A stretch of 12,074 nt of DNA, from NCBI GenBank assembly GCA_002373615.1, contig DFKU01000052.1, positions 1 to 12,074 on the forward strand, given 5' to 3'. A program made the translations under genes and the position numbers. Positions 1 to 5,904 of this stretch are shown here, one piece after another (the first letter of the stretch is position 1; the number at the start of each line of letters is the position of its first letter). This DNA comes from Alphaproteobacteria bacterium UBA3637 (GTDB taxonomy: Bacteria; Pseudomonadota; Alphaproteobacteria; CAAHEQ01; UBA3637). The notes beneath the pieces are model-generated. The model worked only from the letters and a program-made list of their open reading frames with translations. It ran no database searches and was not told the origin of the DNA.

Positions 1-2
1 AA

Positions 3-542
3 AATCCAGATGAATATCCACGAATTGAAGATTATATGGCAAAACACTGTTCAGATAAAGATGCCACAGAGTTGAAAGAGTATTTTAAATCTGTTATTGA
101 GTGGGTGATGCAGGTTTTCCCCAAGTATAATAAAGATATGAAAGGGCTGGATTGGGGGATTTTGTATAACAAATATCACAAAAATTCCTATGATTCAAAA
201 AAGATTCAAAAACAATTGGATGAATTATATAAGCTTTATGATGAAGACCCAGATGGTTTGAAAAAAGCTGGTTTCTATGAATATGTCCTTTCTGGAGATA
301 GAAGCTTGATATGGCATCGTGTGTTCAGTGATAAGCAGCAGCGTCAAGCCTATAAAAATCAAAACGAAAAGTGCCCTCATTGTAATAAAAAATATGATTT
401 TAAGGAGATGGAGGCCCACCATAAAGTTGCCTTTTCTGAAGGGGGAGATACAGTTATTGACAATTGTTTGATGTTGTGTAAGAATTGTCATGCTGATATT
501 ACAGCAAAGCAAAACCAAATGAAGAAAAAAAGAAAACAATGA
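3..542 (+). CDS. DUF262/HNH endonuclease family protein, C-terminal part (5' end outside window)
   Basis: The reading frame is open to the left edge (it enters as NPDEYPRIEDY), so the ATG at 36 is probably internal and this is a 3' fragment. The visible part resembles the C-terminal half of DUF262 proteins that carry an HNH nuclease: a helical stretch with KGLDWGILYNKY, then a zinc-binding HNH domain with CPHC, the AHHK pair, an invariant-looking DN, and CKNC about 30 residues from the end. DUF262 (ParB/sulfiredoxin fold) plus HNH is the architecture of GmrSD-type, modification-dependent restriction enzymes and other defence proteins, so a DNA-cleaving defence role is likely but inferred. The catalytic DUF262 half is not visible. 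The stop overlaps the start of the next gene (ATGA), which indicates co-translation. The tail is strongly basic (KKKRK). The family call is from motif recall. Confidence 0.82.
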   Translation, partial: NPDEYPRIEDYMAKHCSDKDATELKEYFKSVIEWVMQVFPKYNKDMKGLDWGILYNKYHKNSYDSKKIQKQLDELYKLYDEDPDGLKKAGFYEYVLSGDRSLIWHRVFSDKQQRQAYKNQNEKCPHCNKKYDFKEMEAHHKVAFSEGGDTVIDNCLMLCKNCHADITAKQNQMKKKRKQ

Positions 543-1015
543 AAAATTTAACTGAATTAGTCCAAGAAGCCCAATCTTTTATCGATAGGAATTACATTGC
601 GCCAAAAGTAAAGCCAATGGTGTTCTATCAAATGGACATTACGCCGGGAGAGATTGATTTAGAGGCTGACTTAGGTCCAACATTTTCTCAAGTACTTTTT
701 AAATATATTCGTGAGAAGGGAATTTCTGAAACAGAATGCTATAAGCGCTCGAATATTGACCGAAGGCTATTTTCTAAAATTCGCAGTGATAAATTTTATC
801 AGCCGGATAAATCAACCATTTTAGCTCTTATTATAGGATTGCGACTAACAAGGGAAGAGGCAAATGAGCTGTTAGATGTGGCTGGCTATTCTTTATCCCG
901 CAGTATAAAGCAAGACCTGGCCATAATATATTTATTGCAGAAAGAAATTTATGATATTAATGTTGTGAATGAAGTTTTGGATTCATTAAAATTAAAAACT
1001 TTAGGGGCTAAGTAA
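539..1015 (+). CDS. Helix-turn-helix (Xre-like) protein, translationally coupled to the HNH gene
   Basis: A 158-residue protein starting at the ATG that overlaps the stop of the nuclease gene. Residues about 45-155 look like the helical DNA-binding domain found alone or after macro domains in many bacteria: FSQVLFKYIREKGISETECYK, then an IDRRLFSKIRSD recognition-helix region, ALIIGLRLTREEANELLDVAGYSLS, and a final IYDINVVNEVLDS segment. The first 40 or so residues are unlike that domain and I do not recognise them. There is no signal peptide or membrane segment, so it should act in the cytoplasm, plausibly as a regulator of, or partner to, the upstream DUF262/HNH protein. The coupling is seen; the regulatory role is inferred. 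A hairpin follows immediately. Confidence 0.75.
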   Translation: MKNLTELVQEAQSFIDRNYIAPKVKPMVFYQMDITPGEIDLEADLGPTFSQVLFKYIREKGISETECYKRSNIDRRLFSKIRSDKFYQPDKSTILALIIGLRLTREEANELLDVAGYSLSRSIKQDLAIIYLLQKEIYDINVVNEVLDSLKLKTLGAK

Positions 1016-1018
1016 AAT

Positions 1019-1035
1019 GTCGCTTTGAAAGCGAC
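1019..1035 (+). terminator. Compact hairpin after the HTH gene
   Basis: GTCGCTTTGAAAGCGAC is a perfect inverted repeat with a tiny loop, beginning four bases after the stop codon of the HTH gene. The following CTATTTCC is only moderately T-rich, so termination may be partial. Confidence 0.55.
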
Positions 1036-1092
1036 CTATTTCCATTACTTAAGTGATATATTTTAATCTGTATTAATATCAGGAGAAGAAAG

Positions 1093-1134
1093 ATGCTATT
1101 TAATCGTAAAATTAAATGGAAAGGAGGTGAATGA
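1093..1134 (+). CDS. Short upstream ORF (13 residues) preceding the secreted protein
   Basis: ATG at 1093 is preceded by a good Shine-Dalgarno sequence (AGGAG, 1081-1085) and reads MLFNRKIKWKGGE before TGA at 1132-1134. The ORF runs through the AAGGAGGTGA ribosome-binding site of the next gene and stops one base before that gene's ATG (1136). This arrangement would allow translational coupling of the downstream gene. It is too short to prove as coding, and the KGGE end is just the translation of the next ribosome-binding site, so the peptide itself may have no function. Confidence 0.35.
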   Translation: MLFNRKIKWKGGE

Positions 1135-1135
1135 A

Positions 1136-1351
1136 ATGAGAAAAGTGTTGATGCTCGGAATGGCATTGGGGATTATGTGTCTGTCCTCTGTTGTTTCTGC
1201 TGAATATGTTCGTGGCCATTACAGAAGTAATGGAACGTATGTTCAAGGCTACCACAGGTCCAGTGCAAATGGAACGAAGATGGATAACTATAGCACAAGA
1301 GGAAACTATAACCCTTATACAGGGGCAAAGGGAACTCGTAGTCCATATTAA
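1136..1351 (+). CDS. Small secreted protein with YVRGHYRSNGTYVQGYHRSS repeat-like motif
   Basis: A 71-residue protein. A GTG at 1127 is in frame, but ATG 1136 sits 8 bases after a near-perfect Shine-Dalgarno sequence (AAGGAGGTGA, 1121-1130) and gives a clean signal peptide (MRKVLMLGMALGIMCLSSVV, cleavage likely after VSA at residues 20-22). The mature part is about 50 residues, rich in Tyr, Gly, Asn and Ser. It carries two related units (YVRGHYRSNG and YVQGYHRSSANG) followed by NYNPYTGAKG. Small exported proteins of this YVRGYxRxNGTYV...NPYTG type are common next to mobile or accessory genes; their function is unknown to me. It is probably periplasmic or released. There are no cysteines in the mature part. 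Confidence 0.78.
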   Translation: MRKVLMLGMALGIMCLSSVVSAEYVRGHYRSNGTYVQGYHRSSANGTKMDNYSTRGNYNPYTGAKGTRSPY

Positions 1352-1356
1352 TAACA

Positions 1357-1375
1357 GGGGGAGCTAATCTCCCCC
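1357..1375 (+). terminator. GC-rich hairpin after the secreted protein gene
   Basis: GGGGGAG-CTAAT-CTCCCCC forms a perfect 7-bp stem directly after the double stop (TAATAA). The bases after it (ATTACAATCTT) are not a clean U-run, so it may be a weak terminator or an mRNA-stabilising hairpin. The next gene begins 28 bases later. Confidence 0.5.
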
Positions 1376-1403
1376 ATTACAATCTTGAAAGAAGGAGATA
1401 AAA

Positions 1404-1955
1404 ATGACAACTCTTTACATAAGGCATAATCTGGATGAGCAAGAAAAAAATCTGTTCAAAACGCTTTTAACATACACTTTGGGTCAACTAGATTCTGAAA
1501 TTAAGAAAGACTCGGAATGTTACAGGATGGAACTGGATAGACGCCTAATTTTTGATATCCTCTTGAAAATTGATAAAACTGATTTCGGACTTGATGATTC
1601 CGAACATATTTTTGTGGAAAAAACAATTATTCCTATGTGCAATGCAACATCAAAATCTGAAAAACAAAAGAAAATAAACATTAAAAAATATCCTCCTGCT
1701 CTTAGATGGTTGGCTGAGCCAGAGGAAGAAATTAAACCAAATGCAAAGGGGATAGAATTTATTTTGTCTAGATTTAAAAATGAGGTTGTTACATCCTTAG
1801 GGAAAAAATTGAAAGATACATCGAACTATATGGTAACATCAACAAACACTTTTTTTCAAAAAATACAAGTAGAACAAAAAGAAAATATAGCTCTTAAATA
1901 TCTAATGTATGGGAAAGAGGCATTTGAAGGTCATAAAAAGAAAGAGGAGACATAG
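1404..1955 (+). CDS. Hypothetical protein, unrecognised
   Basis: A 183-residue protein with a good ribosome-binding site (GAAGGAG, about 10 bases upstream). I do not recognise the family. It is highly charged and lysine-rich, has no signal peptide, membrane segment or cysteine-metal motif, and looks mainly alpha-helical. The N-terminal half (residues 1-85) includes EQEKNLFKTLLTYTLGQLDSEI and ELDRRLIFDILLKIDKTDF. A middle Lys-rich linker leads to KYPPALRWLAEPEEEIKPN, and the C-terminal third is amphipathic with a KKKEE tail. It lies between the secreted protein and the hydrolase, 32 bases before the latter, all on the same strand in the AT-rich accessory block. Codon and base use match its accessory neighbours rather than the core genes downstream. 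Confidence 0.7.
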   Translation: MTTLYIRHNLDEQEKNLFKTLLTYTLGQLDSEIKKDSECYRMELDRRLIFDILLKIDKTDFGLDDSEHIFVEKTIIPMCNATSKSEKQKKINIKKYPPALRWLAEPEEEIKPNAKGIEFILSRFKNEVVTSLGKKLKDTSNYMVTSTNTFFQKIQVEQKENIALKYLMYGKEAFEGHKKKEET

Positions 1956-1987
1956 AAAAATCTTTTCTTTTACAAGTTGGAGGGGGT

Positions 1988-2575
1988 ATGACAGATTTTG
2001 ATGAAGTAATTGAATTGAAATTTGAGGAAAGATTTATTGAATATGGTATCATAAAAGGGAACAGTACCGTTTGTTTTTTTAAAGCAGGGGCAAATGGTTC
2101 TATGCGTGGATATCAGGATAAATATTTAGAAATAGGCAAGAAGCTCCATCAAAAATATGGATATACCATTGTATGTTCGTCTAATCCTTTTGCAATGCAA
2201 GATTCTCTTTCTCAAGGAATTCAGGTTATAGAAAAATATATGCGAGGGCCATATCAAGTTTATTATATGGGACATTCGAATGGGGCTTTACAGGGGGCAA
2301 GAAGTGGGTATTTATTTCCCCAGATTAAGCGTATGCTTTTGGTAAACGGTCCCATTACATTCAATTTACATAAAACAAGAGAAGGGATATCAAAATTTAA
2401 GGGGGATAAAATTGTTTTTGTCTATGGAACCGAAGACCCCTCTTTTCCATATTTAGGACTTTTGGATAAGTACTCATCAGAAATTGTTTCCTGTGTAAGC
2501 ATTCAGGGAGCGGACCATAATTTTGTTGGAAAGCTGAATGAATTTGAGAATTTATTTGAGAGATATTTGATTTGA
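1988..2575 (+). CDS. Alpha/beta hydrolase-fold protein
   Basis: A 195-residue protein with the nucleophile elbow GHSNGA (Ser97), a plausible acid in VYGTEDPS (Asp150) and a catalytic histidine in GADHNF (His177). These come in the order and spacing expected for an alpha/beta hydrolase. An early FFKAGANGSMRGYQDKY segment could form the oxyanion-hole loop. There is no signal peptide, so it is cytoplasmic. The short length fits compact esterase/thioesterase-like members without a large cap domain; the substrate cannot be told from sequence. The Shine-Dalgarno (GGAGGGGG) is very close to the ATG, but no better start is in view. It lies upstream of the SOS-type promoter of the phage-like gene, whose -35 element overlaps its stop codon. 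Confidence 0.8.
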   Translation: MTDFDEVIELKFEERFIEYGIIKGNSTVCFFKAGANGSMRGYQDKYLEIGKKLHQKYGYTIVCSSNPFAMQDSLSQGIQVIEKYMRGPYQVYYMGHSNGALQGARSGYLFPQIKRMLLVNGPITFNLHKTREGISKFKGDKIVFVYGTEDPSFPYLGLLDKYSSEIVSCVSIQGADHNFVGKLNEFENLFERYLI

Positions 2576-2616
2576 AATCCTGCAAAAAATGTTCTATAAT
2601 AGAACAAAAGTAGAAC
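2572..2616 (+). promoter_or_regulatory. Sigma-70 promoter overlapped by LexA-type half-sites
   Basis: TTGAAA (2572-2577), a 17-base spacer, then a perfect TATAAT (2595-2600). The -10 is the centre of the perfect inverted repeat TGTTCTATAATAGAACA (2590-2606). Three half-sites occur with an 11-base period: GTTC 2591-2594, GAAC 2602-2605, GAAC 2613-2616. The last two form GAAC-N7-GAAC, which is the known alphaproteobacterial LexA box. The promoter and repeats are seen directly; LexA control is inferred. It drives the DUF5681-like gene at 2635. Confidence 0.72.
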
Positions 2617-2634
2617 AATAGTTAAAGGGGTAAA

Positions 2635-2919
2635 ATGACATTTCAGGTTGGACGAAAAAAGACTGGGGGACGAAGCGCTGGTACGCCAAATAAATCCACC
2701 TACCTTTTAAAAGAGGCAATCTTAAAAGCTTTTGAAGAACGGGGTGGGATTGAATACTTAAAACAACTTCCAGATAATCTGTTTGTACAGCTTTTAGGTA
2801 AAGTTTTGCCGCGCAATTCTTCCACCGAATTATTGGACAATTTTGAACCTGTTCAGTTCTATATACGTGGGATTAGTGACCCTGAATCTAGCAAATATCA
2901 GCAAAAAGCGCTGGATTAG
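2635..2919 (+). CDS. Phage-type DUF5681/small-terminase-like protein
   Basis: A 94-residue protein whose basic N-terminus (GRKKTGGRSAGTPNKST, residues 6-22) is the hallmark of DUF5681-type phage proteins and some small terminase-like proteins. It is followed by a helical segment (LLKEAILKAFEERGGIEYL) and a LLGKVLPRNSS motif that is also typical of the group. The role of the family is unproven; a DNA-packaging or DNA-binding role is usually assumed. No large terminase, portal or other phage gene is present, so this is an orphan or a relic. The ATG follows AAAGGGG. Its promoter (2572-2616) carries LexA-type half-sites, so expression on DNA damage is likely. The last residues before the stop are not conserved in any way I recognise. 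Confidence 0.72.
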   Translation: MTFQVGRKKTGGRSAGTPNKSTYLLKEAILKAFEERGGIEYLKQLPDNLFVQLLGKVLPRNSSTELLDNFEPVQFYIRGISDPESSKYQQKALD

Positions 2920-2993
2920 CCCTAAAATATGGGATTCAGATGGCTTAAATCTTTTTCATTTGTTTGGTTGCATTGTGGTTGCAGATTAAAAAA
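2920..2993. other. Intergenic stretch at the island/tRNA border
   Basis: No ORF. It contains two copies of TGGTTGCA (2965-2972 and 2976-2983), 11 bases apart. No duplicate of the tRNA 3' end is visible on this side. Confidence 0.4.
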
Positions 2994-3022
2994 ATGACTT
3001 ATCAGGGAAATTGATAAGTCAT
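2994..3022 (-). terminator. Rho-independent terminator of tRNA-Val
   Basis: An 11-bp perfect stem, ATGACTTATCA / TGATAAGTCAT, with a 7-base loop. Read on the minus strand it is followed by a run of seven T (complement of 2987-2993) and lies 10 bases beyond the tRNA 3' end. Confidence 0.88.
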
Positions 3023-3031
3023 TGATTTTAT

Positions 3032-3108
3032 TGGTGGACGTGGCAAGACTCGAACTTGCGACCTTTACGATGTCAACGTAACGCTCTAACCACCTGAGCT
3101 ACACGTCC
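3032..3108 (-). tRNA. tRNA-Val (anticodon GAC), CCA encoded
   Basis: On the minus strand this folds into a full 77-nt cloverleaf: acceptor GGACGTG/CACGTCC, D stem GCTC/GAGC, anticodon stem TTACG/CGTAA with loop TTGACAT (anticodon GAC, valine), T stem GCAAG/CTTGC with loop TTCGAGT, discriminator A, and an encoded CCA at 3032-3034. It reads GUC/GUU valine codons. Its own promoter (3119-3147) and terminator (2994-3022) make it a single-gene unit. Its 3' end faces the accessory block 1-2919, the orientation in which tRNA-targeting integrases leave islands. Confidence 0.97.
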
Positions 3109-3118
3109 GAACGCTTTA

Positions 3119-3147
3119 TTTATACACGAAATCTAAAAAAAATGCAA
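3119..3147 (-). promoter_or_regulatory. Promoter of tRNA-Val
   Basis: On the minus strand, TTGCAT (3142-3147) and TATAAA (3119-3124) are separated by 17 bases. The predicted start is a few bases before the tRNA 5' end at 3108. Confidence 0.7.
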
Positions 3148-3229
3148 GAACTTTTTAAAAATACTATAAAATAAATATTTTTGAATGAGTTATCGAAAAG
3201 TAAAAAAAAACTTGCAAGGGATTTCATTT

Positions 3230-3300
3230 TATGCTAAAGTGATTCTGTTCGTTCCCTGCGGGGATAGTATTAAACTAAAGCAATATCGGGTACGCCCGAT
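3230..3300 (+). promoter_or_regulatory. acpP promoter region and structured leader
   Basis: TATGCT (3230-3235) inside TATGCTAAAGTG is a probable -10; the same 12-mer occurs at 11670-11681. No good -35 lies 16-18 bases upstream. Two hairpins follow in the leader: TCCC-TGCG-GGGA (3253-3264) and ATCGGG-TACG-CCCGAT (3285-3300). The second ends directly before the acpP ribosome-binding site (GAAAGGAAAG). The 3109-3229 stretch upstream holds only the tRNA promoter and AT-rich DNA. Confidence 0.5.
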
Positions 3301-3317
3301 GCTAGAAAGGAAAGAAA

Positions 3318-3554
3318 ATGAGTGAAAATATTGCTGAACGTGTAAAAAAGATTATTGTGGAACATTTGGGAGTTGATGCTGCCAAAGTGCAAGACAACGC
3401 CAATTTTATTGATGATTTGGGTGCAGACAGCTTGGATACAGTTGAATTGGTCATGGCTTTTGAAGAAGAGTTCGGCTGTTCCATTCCTGATGATGCGGCT
3501 GAAAAAATTCGCACAGTCAAGGATGTCATTGATTACATTCAAAAACAAGTTTAA
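3318..3554 (+). CDS. acpP: Acyl carrier protein
   Basis: A 78-residue acidic protein of typical AcpP length. Ser38 in GADSLDTVEL is the 4'-phosphopantetheine attachment site; helix II follows as VELVMAFEEEFGCSIPDD, and helix IV ends in VIDYIQKQV. It carries growing acyl chains as thioesters through cytoplasmic type II fatty acid synthesis and donates them to phospholipid and lipid A synthesis. It sits directly upstream of fabF, the conserved acpP-fabF order. A strong ribosome-binding site (AAAGGAAAG) precedes ATG 3318. A long hairpin after the stop could reduce read-through into fabF, which fits the need for much more ACP than condensing enzyme. Confidence 0.97.
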   Translation: MSENIAERVKKIIVEHLGVDAAKVQDNANFIDDLGADSLDTVELVMAFEEEFGCSIPDDAAEKIRTVKDVIDYIQKQV

Positions 3555-3574
3555 TGAAAGCTTGCTTTAGCGGG

Positions 3575-3611
3575 GCGTTCCGGGCTTTTTGAATCAAAAA
3601 AGCAGGAACGC
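3575..3611 (+). terminator. Long intercistronic hairpin between acpP and fabF
   Basis: Outer stem GCGTTCC (3575-3581) / GGAACGC (3605-3611) and inner stem GCTTTTT / AAAAAAGC around a short loop, followed by TCTTTCTTTT. It looks like a leaky terminator or attenuator, or a processing signal. The fabF ribosome-binding site starts 12 bases after it. Confidence 0.62.
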
Positions 3612-3634
3612 TCTTTCTTTTGAAAGGAATTCTT

Positions 3635-4888
3635 ATGCGACGTGTTGTTGTGACAGGATTAGGGGTTCTTTCCCCTTTGGGATATGGGGTGAAAGCGAAT
3701 TGGTATGCGCTTGCCTCTGGGCAATCTGGTCTTTCTAAAATTACCACTTTTGATACCACCGACTTTACTTCCCGGGTGGCTGGTTATATTCCGAAAGGAA
3801 CTGGTGAGGGGCAATTTAACCCCGATGAGGTTTTGTCACCCAAAGAACAACGACATGTGGATCCTTTTATTTTATACGGTATGGCAGCAGGGAGTCAAGC
3901 TATGCAAGACGCGAATTGGCTGCCCGAATCAGAGGAAGAAAAAAATCGTGCTGGCGTTTATTTTGGCTCCGGTGTCGGTGGGTTACAAGGCATTGTGGAT
4001 GGGGGCTACTTAATCCAAAAATCCGGTCCCAGACGCATGTCACCTTTTACAATTCCGTCTATTTTAATCAATTTAATTGGCGGGCATCTCTCCATTAAAT
4101 ACGGGCTTCAAGGGCCCAATATCGCCTGCGCAACCGCTTGCGCCACAGGGGCACATGCGATTGGGGAAGCGACCCGTCTGATTCGTGAGGGCCGGGCGGA
4201 TGTGATGCTGGCGGGTTCTTCTGAATCGGCAATTTGCCCTGTGGGGATAGCGGGGTTTGCACAAATGCGTGCCCTTTCTACTCACTTTAACGAAACGCCA
4301 CAAAAGGCCTCTCGTCCTTGGGATAAAACGCGTGATGGCTTTGTGATGGCCGAAGGGGCAGGGGCCCTTCTTTTGGAAGAATACGAACACGCCAAGGCAC
4401 GCGGGGCAAAAATTTATGGCGAAGTTATCGGCTATGGGATTACCGCTGATGCACATCACTTTACGGCCCCCGGTGGCACAGGTGCAAAACGTGCGATAGA
4501 GCAGGCTCTTAATGAAGCAGGCATCTCCCCAGATCAAGTCGATTATATCAATGCTCATGGAACTTCTACGCCAATGGGTGATATGGTGGAATTCAAGGCA
4601 GTTAAGGAAATTTTTGGCGATACAAAAGTGGCCATGTCGTCCACCAAGTCTATGACAGGACACATGTTGGGGGCGGCTGGCTCAGTGGAGGCTGTTTACA
4701 CACTTTTGGCCATGCAAAATAACCTGATGCCACCCACGATTAATTTGGATAATCCTGAAGAAGAAACACAGGGCTTTAATTTGGTTCCCAACAAGGCACA
4801 AGAAAAACGAATCGATATTGCACTTTCTAATTCGTTTGGCTTTGGGGGAACAAATGCAACTCTACTCTTTAAAAAGGTAAGTGAATGA
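3635..4888 (+). CDS. fabF: Beta-ketoacyl-ACP synthase II
   Basis: A 417-residue condensing enzyme with the Cys-His-His triad: Cys169 in the TACATGAHAIG elbow, His308 in NAHGTSTPMGD and His343 in KSMTGHMLGAAG. A C-terminal NSFGFGGTN glycine loop is also present. It elongates acyl-ACP with malonyl-ACP in the cytoplasm; the FabF subgroup also elongates palmitoleate to cis-vaccenate. A TTG at 3620 is in frame, but ATG 3635 follows AAAGGA at the right distance and gives the usual MRRVVVTGLGVLSPLG start. Length and motifs match FabF rather than FabB, and the neighbourhood acpP-fabF-mltG supports this. The stop overlaps the mltG start (ATGA), so the two are probably translationally coupled. Confidence 0.96.
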   Translation: MRRVVVTGLGVLSPLGYGVKANWYALASGQSGLSKITTFDTTDFTSRVAGYIPKGTGEGQFNPDEVLSPKEQRHVDPFILYGMAAGSQAMQDANWLPESEEEKNRAGVYFGSGVGGLQGIVDGGYLIQKSGPRRMSPFTIPSILINLIGGHLSIKYGLQGPNIACATACATGAHAIGEATRLIREGRADVMLAGSSESAICPVGIAGFAQMRALSTHFNETPQKASRPWDKTRDGFVMAEGAGALLLEEYEHAKARGAKIYGEVIGYGITADAHHFTAPGGTGAKRAIEQALNEAGISPDQVDYINAHGTSTPMGDMVEFKAVKEIFGDTKVAMSSTKSMTGHMLGAAGSVEAVYTLLAMQNNLMPPTINLDNPEEETQGFNLVPNKAQEKRIDIALSNSFGFGGTNATLLFKKVSE

Positions 4889-5904
4889 GACACAGTGTCT
4901 TCATCTATTTTTTGTTGGCTTTTTTGGTTGTCTCTTTGATGGGGGGCAGTGTTTTGACCACCTACACCCAGTTTGTGGCAGAAGGGCCCTTGGAAAATGC
5001 AACAGAAACACTGATAGAACCTGGAAAACCTTTGCGGAAAATCGCCAAACAACTTTATCGTGAAGGGATAATTGCCAGTCCTTCCATCTTTGAAATTGGG
5101 GTGCGTGCCAGTGGTCAGGCCGATAAAATCAAAGCGGGGGAATATTCCATTCCGCGGTATGCCAGCTCTAAAATGGTGATGAATATCTTGACCAGTGGTA
5201 ATACCTACATTCGGCGACTTGTTGTGCCGGAAGGTCTCACTTCCGAACAAGTGGTTAGCTTGGTGAATAATGCTAAAGGACTGATGGGGGAGGTGACTCA
5301 GATTCCAAAAGAAGGAACCCTTTTGCCCGATACTTACCACTATTCTTGGGGGGATACCAAGGAAGGAATCATTGAACGCATGCAAAATGCAATGGAACGT
5401 ACGCTGGAAGAATTGTGGCCGGCACGTGATCCCAATATTATATTGAACACCCCTAAGGAGGCCATTGTTATGGCTTCCATTATTGAAAAAGAAACTTCGC
5501 GTAATTCCGAAAGGGCGCACATCGCCTCAGTTTTTTACAATCGCATAAAACAAGGCATTCGTCTGCAATCTGATCCGACGGTGATTTATGCTGTGACGAA
5601 TGGCCATGTGGACCAAATGAAGCGCGTGACCTATAAGGATTTAAAATTCCAAAGTCCCTATAATACTTATGTTATCTATGGTCTTCCGCGTGCCCCAATA
5701 TCCAACCCGGGGCGTAAGTCGATTGAGGCTGTTTTGCATCCCATGACCACCCAGGATGTATACTTTGTAGCAGATGGAACAGGTGGGCATGTCTTTGCTC
5801 CGACCTATACTGAGCATCAAAAAAATGTTCGAAATTGGCGTCAGATTTCGAAAGGAAAAAAGGTATCAGTACAACAAAAGGAGGTTGAAAATGGAAAAAT
5901 ATAA
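4885..5904 (+). CDS. mltG: Endolytic murein transglycosylase MltG (YceG family)
   Basis: A 339-residue protein with one N-terminal membrane segment (about residues 5-27), then a LysM-like region (residues about 40-90, with IEPGKPLRKIAKQLYREGII) and the YceG catalytic domain. The catalytic glutamate is Glu201 in MASIIEKETS, and the signature LQSDPTVIY is at 228-236. The GLPRAPISNPG and ADGTGGHVFAPTYTEH motifs near the end are typical. It is anchored in the inner membrane with its domain in the periplasm, and cuts nascent glycan strands to set their length. It overlaps fabF by 4 bases and the deaminase gene by 14, so all three are probably on one transcript. Pairing of mltG with fatty-acid genes is a known conserved order. 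Confidence 0.96.
   Translation: MRHSVFIYFLLAFLVVSLMGGSVLTTYTQFVAEGPLENATETLIEPGKPLRKIAKQLYREGIIASPSIFEIGVRASGQADKIKAGEYSIPRYASSKMVMNILTSGNTYIRRLVVPEGLTSEQVVSLVNNAKGLMGEVTQIPKEGTLLPDTYHYSWGDTKEGIIERMQNAMERTLEELWPARDPNIILNTPKEAIVMASIIEKETSRNSERAHIASVFYNRIKQGIRLQSDPTVIYAVTNGHVDQMKRVTYKDLKFQSPYNTYVIYGLPRAPISNPGRKSIEAVLHPMTTQDVYFVADGTGGHVFAPTYTEHQKNVRNWRQISKGKKVSVQQKEVENGKI

Noticed and set aside
225..539. Minus-strand ORF (104 codons) opposite the HNH nuclease
   Set aside because: Antisense shadow of the zinc-binding HNH domain; the hydrophobic product is what complementary AT-rich codons give.
3212..3235. TTGCAA as the -35 of the acpP promoter
   Set aside because: It is only 12 bases from TATGCT, too close for a sigma-70 promoter.
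4073..4663. Minus-strand ORF (196 codons) inside fabF
   Set aside because: Fully antisense to the catalytic core of fabF; the cysteine/histidine-rich product reflects the reverse complement of fabF codons.
4696..5520. Long minus-strand ORF (274 codons) opposite fabF and mltG
   Set aside because: It is a shadow of two well-supported genes on the plus strand, has no ribosome-binding site, and its product has no recognisable domain.
5774..5890. Longer N-terminus for the dCMP deaminase
   Set aside because: It would lie wholly inside mltG in another frame. ATG 5891 has an ideal Shine-Dalgarno sequence and matches the family start.
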